DNA of 18,845 nucleotides, from positions 1-18,845 of the forward strand of contig CAUSLO010000022.1 of NCBI GenBank assembly GCA_963532875.1. Direction: 5' to 3'. This DNA comes from CAUTUX01 sp963532875 (GTDB taxonomy: Bacteria > Bacillota > Clostridia > Christensenellales > CAG-917). Of the stretch, positions 14,749-18,845 are shown piece after piece. The translations under genes were made by a program, and so were the position numbers. The notes beneath the pieces were generated by a model. That model made no database searches. It was not told the origin of the DNA and worked only from the letters and a program-made list of their open reading frames with translations. Every line of letters starts with the position of its first letter. Positions within the stretch are counted from its first letter, which is position 1.

Positions 14749-15288
14749 ATGAACATTTGGCACGATATAGATGAGAGCAGAATTACGCCAACAGACTTTA
14801 TGGCAGTTGTAGAAATTAGTAAAGGTACAAAAAACAAATATGAACTTGATAAAGAAACAGGATTATTAAAATTAGATAGAGTTTTATACACATCAACACA
14901 CTATCCAACAAATTACGGATTTATTCCAAAGACGCTTTCGGAAGATCATGACCCACTAGACGTATTGGTTTTATGCCAAGAACCAATAGTCCCACTAGCC
15001 CTTGTTAGATGTTACTCAATTGGGGTAATGCTCATGCAAGATGGCGGTGAAATGGACTACAAGATAATCGCTATACCATTTAAAGATCCTACATGGAATA
15101 TATATCAAGATATTAGCGAGTTACCACCTCATATAATGGATGAAATATCACATTTCTTCAAAGTATATAAACAATTAGAAGGCAAAAAGACTACAGTGTT
15201 CCAAGTAAAGAATAGAGAATTTTCAGAATTAATTATTAAAGACAATATTAGCGAGTATCAAAAAGTATTTGGAGATAAGCATGAATAA
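14749..15288 (+). CDS. ppa: Inorganic pyrophosphatase, family I
   Basis: A 179-residue soluble family I pyrophosphatase that splits PPi to two phosphates and so pulls forward nucleotide and polymer synthesis. By alignment with the E. coli enzyme the active-site set is complete: E22, K30, E32, R44, Y56, the metal-binding aspartates D66, D68 and D71 in DHDPLD, then D98, D103, K105, Y140 and K141. Length matches the bacterial family. The ribosome binding site AGGAGA is at 14735-14740, eight bases before the ATG. The 3' end overlaps the DegV gene by 8 bp, so the two are probably co-transcribed and translationally coupled. Confidence 0.96.
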   Translation: MNIWHDIDESRITPTDFMAVVEISKGTKNKYELDKETGLLKLDRVLYTSTHYPTNYGFIPKTLSEDHDPLDVLVLCQEPIVPLALVRCYSIGVMLMQDGGEMDYKIIAIPFKDPTWNIYQDISELPPHIMDEISHFFKVYKQLEGKKTTVFQVKNREFSELIIKDNISEYQKVFGDKHE

Positions 15289-16144
15289 AATTGATATTAT
15301 CACGGAAAATACAGCCGACTTATACGATGGTTGTTATTTAAAAAATACAAACACAATAGTTCCGCTTTCATTTGCAATAGGCGGAACAACATATAGAGAA
15401 GAAGATATTTCTATAGACGATTTCTATGAAAAACTCAAGAACGGCGAAAGAGTATTCACGTCGCAAGCAAATTTAACAGATGTTAAAAAAGTATTAGTTG
15501 ACTCATTAGAGAAAAGTAACGATGTTATATATATTGCTTTCTCATCTGGCATGTCTGGTGGATGTAACAATATTATGACGATGGCTGAAGATATATCGAA
15601 AGATTTTCCAAATCAAAAGTTGACTATAGTAGATTCAATATCTGGCGGAGGCGGTCAAGGGCTATTAGTGTACTACGCAAACAAATTGAAAGAAGAAGGA
15701 AAATCTTATGATGAGATCGTGTCATTGCTGAATGAGAAGAAACACAACATACATCACTTATTCATACTTGATGATTTAACGAACATTAAGAACAGCGGGA
15801 GAATCAGTGCTATAAAAACATTCATTGGTGCTTTATTAAAAATTAAGCCTATATTGACAATAGATGATAATGGCAAGGTTGCAATTCTTTCAAAGAGTAT
15901 TGGTAAGAAGAAAGCAATGCTTGAAATGGTAAATTTATTCAAGGATACATATGTGCCTGAAGAAAATGACTTTATTTTAATAGGGCATACAAATCAACAA
16001 GAAGAGGCAAATAAACTAATTGAGATTTTAAAACCTCTTACATCAACCCCAATAGAGAGTGGTTCAATAAATAAACTTGTTTCTGCCAATGCAGGGTACG
16101 GAGCACTAGCCTTATATTATATCGGTAAGAAAAGAGCGAAGTAA
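15281..16144 (+). CDS. DegV-family (FakB-like) fatty-acid-binding protein
   Basis: A 287-residue DegV-family protein. Members bind a fatty acid and, when paired with the kinase FakA, present it for phosphorylation; which partner acts here is unknown, as no fakA is in the window. Visible features are the N-terminal strand IDIITENTADL (usually TDSTADL), the TSQ motif with T60 and S61 at the carboxylate-binding site, SSGMSGG at 88-94, a Gly-rich turn SGGGGQG at 121-127, and the downstream DDLTNIKNSGRIS and LLKIKPIL segments. The ATG at 15281 is preferred because GGAG sits at 15271-15274 and residue 1 then matches the family start. An in-frame TTG at 15269 would add four residues. It overlaps the pyrophosphatase gene by 8 bp. 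Confidence 0.92.
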   Translation: MNKIDIITENTADLYDGCYLKNTNTIVPLSFAIGGTTYREEDISIDDFYEKLKNGERVFTSQANLTDVKKVLVDSLEKSNDVIYIAFSSGMSGGCNNIMTMAEDISKDFPNQKLTIVDSISGGGGQGLLVYYANKLKEEGKSYDEIVSLLNEKKHNIHHLFILDDLTNIKNSGRISAIKTFIGALLKIKPILTIDDNGKVAILSKSIGKKKAMLEMVNLFKDTYVPEENDFILIGHTNQQEEANKLIEILKPLTSTPIESGSINKLVSANAGYGALALYYIGKKRAK

Positions 16145-16372
16145 GGAGAAACTATCTTTAAAATTCTAGGCTATTTGGAGAGAGTAGAAATTCTTTTATG
16201 CCCATCATTACATAATTTTTTACATAATCATATTTTTGACCTAAACGACAATTATACAAACTACATAACCATATATATTTAATATTTTTGACATATACGG
16301 CATAAAAATTAATTATATGTATGATTTGTTTAATTAAATTGACGGATTCTAGAAAAACAAGAAAAAAAATAA
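16145..16372. other. AT-rich intergenic region after the DegV gene; no gene seen
   Basis: I see no credible coding sequence. It contains TACATAAT twice (16209-16216, 16221-16228) and the octamer ATTTTTGAC-like motif twice. A possible plus-strand promoter, TTGACA at 16288-16293 with AATTAT after 17 bp, would make a short transcript of about 80 nt ending at the terminator at 16373-16400. The -10 box is weak, so a small RNA here is only a possibility. Confidence 0.4.
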
Positions 16373-16400
16373 AAAAGACAGTGGATGAAGACTGTCTTTT
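16373..16400. terminator. Terminator between the convergent degV and serA genes
   Basis: Perfect 10-bp arms AAAAGACAGT (16373-16382) and ACTGTCTTTT (16391-16400) with an 8-nt loop. On the minus strand it is followed by a long T-rich run, making it a strong terminator for serC-serA. On the plus strand the trailing TTTT is followed by ATTATATTT, so it can also serve the DegV transcript. Confidence 0.9.
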
Positions 16401-16415
16401 ATTATATTTATCAAA

Positions 16416-17516
16416 TTAACGGATTTCTCTTACAAATATAACTGAATCGGAATTATATTTTTTTGTATCTATTTTCTTATCAGAATCAATGATAGTAAAT
16501 GTAAGACCATTACGTGATGCTTTTGATACCGAACCTTCAGCATCAATATCTGACTTGCTTAGTATGCATACACGGTGTTTGCCTTCTGTAGCCTTAGTTA
16601 GATTTGGAAGATTAACAGAGTTCTTGATATTACCGTTCTCAATATAATCAACCAATTCTTCCGCTGCCATTAAAGCACAATTATCTTCAGCCTCTTCACT
16701 TGAAGCCCCTAAGTGAGGGATTAGGATAACGTTGTCTTTATTCATTAGTTGTGGCTGTGGAAAATCAGTTACATATTTTGAAATAGCCCCATTAGAAAGA
16801 GCAGATAAAACATCATCATTGTTTACCAATTCTCCACGAGCACCATTTATTAATATTGCCCCTTTTTTGAAGTTCTTAATTAATTTAGCGTCTACGAAAT
16901 TCTTTGTTGATTCCATGTATGGGATGTGAATTGTAACGAAGTCGCTGTCCTTTACACATTCGCTTGGATCCTTACAAATTGTTGCAAAAGAAAGTAGAGA
17001 CTTTGTTTCTTCAGAAATAAAAGGGTCGTATCCTTTTATATGTAATCCAAGAGCATTGAATAGAGTAGCAACTTTTTTACCAATAGCCCCAAGACCAAGA
17101 ATAGCAATTGTCTTCCCTAAGATTTCATTACCTGCAAAAGATCCTTTTCCTTTTTCTACATCCTTAGCAATATTATCGCCCTCAAGTTTGCTTGCCCATA
17201 TAGAACCAGCAATTATATTTCTAGATGCATTTAATGCAAGAGCAACAATTAGTTCTGCAACAGCATTAGCATTTGCTCCAGGTGTGTTGAATACACAAAC
17301 ACCTTTTTCAGCATATTTATCGCAAGGGATATTGTTGACCCCAGCACCTGCTCTTGCAATAGCGATAACAGAACTTGGTAGTTCATATTCGTGCATATTA
17401 AAACTTCTTAGCATAATACCTATAGGTTTTTTGCTTTCCGTTTTTATTTCATAGTTTTTTAAAGTATCATTTGCAACTGCAGAAATTTTATTTAACTGTA
17501 GAATTTCGTGTTTCAT
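16416..17516 (-). CDS. serA: D-3-phosphoglycerate dehydrogenase with shortened ACT domain
   Basis: A 366-residue NAD-dependent 2-hydroxyacid dehydrogenase that catalyses the first step of serine synthesis, 3-phosphoglycerate to 3-phosphohydroxypyruvate. The Rossmann motif GLGAIG is at 141-146, the substrate-binding Arg in GARGE is R227, and the catalytic His in PHLGAS is H268. The family-typical YIENGNIKNSVNLP closes the catalytic part at about 291-304. Relatives then carry an ACT domain of about 70 residues. Here the tail (314-366) starts like one (HRVCIL) and ends like one (FTIIDSDKKI...VIFVREI), but about 20 central residues, the first helix and following strand, seem to be missing. The ATG overlaps the serC stop as TAATG, so translation is coupled. 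Confidence 0.93.
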   Translation of the reverse strand: MKHEILQLNKISAVANDTLKNYEIKTESKKPIGIMLRSFNMHEYELPSSVIAIARAGAGVNNIPCDKYAEKGVCVFNTPGANANAVAELIVALALNASRNIIAGSIWASKLEGDNIAKDVEKGKGSFAGNEILGKTIAILGLGAIGKKVATLFNALGLHIKGYDPFISEETKSLLSFATICKDPSECVKDSDFVTIHIPYMESTKNFVDAKLIKNFKKGAILINGARGELVNNDDVLSALSNGAISKYVTDFPQPQLMNKDNVILIPHLGASSEEAEDNCALMAAEELVDYIENGNIKNSVNLPNLTKATEGKHRVCILSKSDIDAEGSVSKASRNGLTFTIIDSDKKIDTKKYNSDSVIFVREIR

Positions 17517-18592
17517 TATTTGTTCTCCATTTCAAATTTCTTCATAAAGTCGACAAGTGCTTTAACCCCTTCATAAGGCATTGCATTGTAAATAGAAGCC
17601 CGCATTCCTCCGACAAGTTTATGCCCCTTAAGCGAAATTAGACCGTTTTCAGCGGCTTCTTTAACAAATTTAGCATCCATATCTTTATCTGGAGTTACGA
17701 ATGGTACGTTCATTAAAGAACGGAACGGTTTTTCAACATTGTTAGTATAGAACTCTGAATTGTCGATGAAGTTGTATAGTAATTTTGCTTTTTTCTTGTT
17801 CATCTTTTCAATTTCAGCAACACCGCCTAGTGATTTTAAATATCTTAGGTTTAGCATCATTACATAGATAGACCAACATGGAGGAGTGTTGTGCATACTG
17901 TTCGCTTTAATATGTGTTTGGTATTTTAGCATTGTAGGACAGATGCTCATTTCTTTCCCAAGCAAGTCTTTTTTAACAATGACTAAAGTTACACCAGCAG
18001 GTGCTAAATTCTTTTGTGCACCAGCATATATAAGACCATATTTATTTACGTCAACAACTTCACTCATAATGCAAGAAGACATATCTGAAACTATTGGAAG
18101 ATCAGTGTTTGGTAACTTGTTATATTTAACGCCGAAGATAGTATTATTTTCAGTTATGTGTAGATATGAAGAGTCTTTATCAAAATCAGATTTTAAAGTT
18201 TTTGGGATATATGTAAAGTTTCTATCTTTAGATGAAGCGACCAGTTGTGCTTCACCGTATTTCTGTGCTTCTAAGTATGCCTTTTCTGCAAAGTTACCAG
18301 TTACGATATAACTTGCTTTACCAGTATGCATTAAGTTTAGTGGAACAGCCTCAAACTGAGTTGATGCACCACCTTGCACGAAGATTACTTCATATTCATC
18401 AGAGATATTCATTAACTCTTTAACTAAAGAGATTGCTTCATTATGAATTTCGTCATACCATTTGCCTCTATGACTCATTTCCATGACACTTAAACCAGCA
18501 CCTTGATAATCTAATAAATTCTTTTGTGCTTCCTCTAAAACTTCTAGTGGCAAAACACTAGGACCTGCAGAAAAATTATATACTCTTGACAT
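17516..18592 (-). CDS. serC: Phosphoserine aminotransferase
   Basis: A 358-residue class V aminotransferase, PLP-dependent, that converts 3-phosphohydroxypyruvate and glutamate to phosphoserine and 2-oxoglutarate. Family features are the start YNFSAGPSVLP (5-15), the MEMSHRG segment (37-43), the phosphate-binding GGAS loop at 74-77, the SDMSS motif at 169-173 and the Schiff-base lysine K194 in AGAQKNLAPAG. The C-terminal HKLVGGMRASIYNAMP stretch is also typical. Length is normal for SerC. The start is set by a strong GGAGG ribosome binding site just upstream on the minus strand. It is the first gene of a two-gene operon with serA; no phosphoserine phosphatase gene is in the window. Confidence 0.96.
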   Translation of the reverse strand: MSRVYNFSAGPSVLPLEVLEEAQKNLLDYQGAGLSVMEMSHRGKWYDEIHNEAISLVKELMNISDEYEVIFVQGGASTQFEAVPLNLMHTGKASYIVTGNFAEKAYLEAQKYGEAQLVASSKDRNFTYIPKTLKSDFDKDSSYLHITENNTIFGVKYNKLPNTDLPIVSDMSSCIMSEVVDVNKYGLIYAGAQKNLAPAGVTLVIVKKDLLGKEMSICPTMLKYQTHIKANSMHNTPPCWSIYVMMLNLRYLKSLGGVAEIEKMNKKKAKLLYNFIDNSEFYTNNVEKPFRSLMNVPFVTPDKDMDAKFVKEAAENGLISLKGHKLVGGMRASIYNAMPYEGVKALVDFMKKFEMENK

Positions 18593-18623
18593 ATTTATCC
18601 TCCGTCAAATTAATACGTATTTA

Positions 18624-18652
18624 AGTATATAACCTTTACGGTGCTATGTAAA
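18624..18652 (-). promoter_or_regulatory. Promoter of the serC-serA operon
   Basis: On the minus strand TTTACA (18652-18647) is followed by exactly 17 bp and TATACT (18629-18624), each five of six matches to consensus. The start site would fall near 18617, giving a leader of about 25 nt, too short for a T-box or riboswitch. The -35 box lies inside a repeated 11-bp element, AACGTTTACAT, suggesting control by a bound regulator. Confidence 0.72.
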
Positions 18653-18656
18653 CGTT
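18646..18656 (-). repeat. Operator-like element AACGTTTACAT, proximal copy
   Basis: Identical to the 11 bp at 18730-18740 and in the same orientation. It covers the -35 box of the serC promoter. Its AACGTT core, read as TGTAAACGTT on the plus strand, resembles half of a LacI/CcpA-type operator. The regulator is not identifiable from the window. Confidence 0.5.
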
Positions 18657-18729
18657 AGAGTTAAAAGGAACTACGAGTAGTTGGTTAGGGATGTTGATTT
18701 GAAAGCAAACATATTGCGAATTCTAGACC

Positions 18730-18740
18730 ATGTAAACGTT
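18730..18740 (-). repeat. Operator-like element AACGTTTACAT, distal copy
   Basis: Second exact copy, starting 84 bp upstream of the proximal copy, close to eight helical turns. TATGTT follows its TTTACA after 17 bp, so a second weak promoter cannot be excluded. Confidence 0.45.
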
Positions 18741-18752
18741 TTAATCTTACCC

Positions 18753-18779
18753 CAGTTGTCGCAAATTTTGCGACAACTG
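18753..18779. repeat. 27-bp perfect palindrome upstream of serC
   Basis: Two perfect 13-bp arms, CAGTTGTCGCAAA (18753-18765) and TTTGCGACAACTG (18767-18779), around a single central T. It is GC-richer than its surroundings and has no T-run on either side, which argues against a plain terminator. It is a candidate operator for a dimeric regulator, or an RNA hairpin of a neighbouring transcript. The remaining sequence to 18845 shows no gene that I can support. Confidence 0.7.
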
Positions 18780-18845
18780 AATTGTATTAGACATAGGGGG
18801 ATACTTGTTTGTAGAGAATAAATTTGTCCTTAATTTTTGATTTTG

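Noticed and set aside
16209..16270. Repeated TACATAAT units that might be a CRISPR or iteron array
   Set aside because: Only two exact 8-mers and one partial copy with irregular spacing; too short and too AT-rich for an array or origin.
18593..18740. T-box leader before serC
   Set aside because: The likely start site leaves a leader of about 25 nt, and no T-box-like sequence or terminator hairpin is seen on the minus strand.

Overview
The window looks like an AT-rich chromosome segment of a low-GC Gram-positive bacterium, most likely a clostridial lineage of Bacillota. This is inferred from GGAGG-type ribosome binding sites, A/T-rich codon use with many lysines, consensus TTGACA/TATAAT promoters, and gene families such as YhbY, TypA, DegV, a CtpE-like P-type ATPase and a BMP-type nucleoside transporter. 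No phage, insertion sequence or CRISPR array is visible. Most genes are recognisable housekeeping or transport genes, and genus cannot be fixed from sequence alone.

Layout. (1) 1-3850, plus strand: a stand-alone AAA ATPase (AAA_14/DUF4143 type) with its own promoter; then a tightly packed translation cluster of yhbY, an unrecognised 57-codon gene (1818-1991) and typA, ending at a bidirectional terminator. About 100 bp of possible decayed coding sequence, perhaps the 3' end of obg, lies just before yhbY. (2) 3846-6753, minus strand: an HU gene followed 1 bp later by a large cation P-type ATPase. (3) 7005-14331, plus strand: a 415-residue protein that reads as two tandem, catalytically degenerate class II aldolase/adducin domains, then xpt (xanthine phosphoribosyltransferase), then a four-gene purine-nucleoside-type ABC importer (BMP lipoprotein, double ATPase, two permeases). 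(4) 14346-14486: tRNA-Arg(ACG) with a perfect consensus promoter and its own terminator. (5) 14749-16144, plus: inorganic pyrophosphatase overlapping a DegV-family fatty-acid-binding protein. (6) 16373-18652, minus: serC-serA serine biosynthesis operon with a terminator, a well-formed promoter, a duplicated 11-bp element 84 bp apart whose proximal copy covers the -35 box, and a 27-bp perfect palindrome upstream.

How the genes work together. The xpt and ABC importer genes form a coherent purine salvage unit: import of nucleosides or bases, then PRPP-dependent conversion to nucleotide. Pyrophosphatase removes the PPi made by such reactions. SerC and SerA carry out two steps of serine synthesis from 3-phosphoglycerate. 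YhbY and TypA both act on the ribosome, so the small protein between them may do so too, but that is only inference.

Most interesting points: the tandem pseudo-aldolase, the unannotated 57-residue protein coupled to yhbY and typA, lineage-specific basic or hydrophobic additions in both the ATPase and one permease of the importer, the internally shortened ACT domain of SerA, and the duplicated operator-like element plus palindrome upstream of serC.
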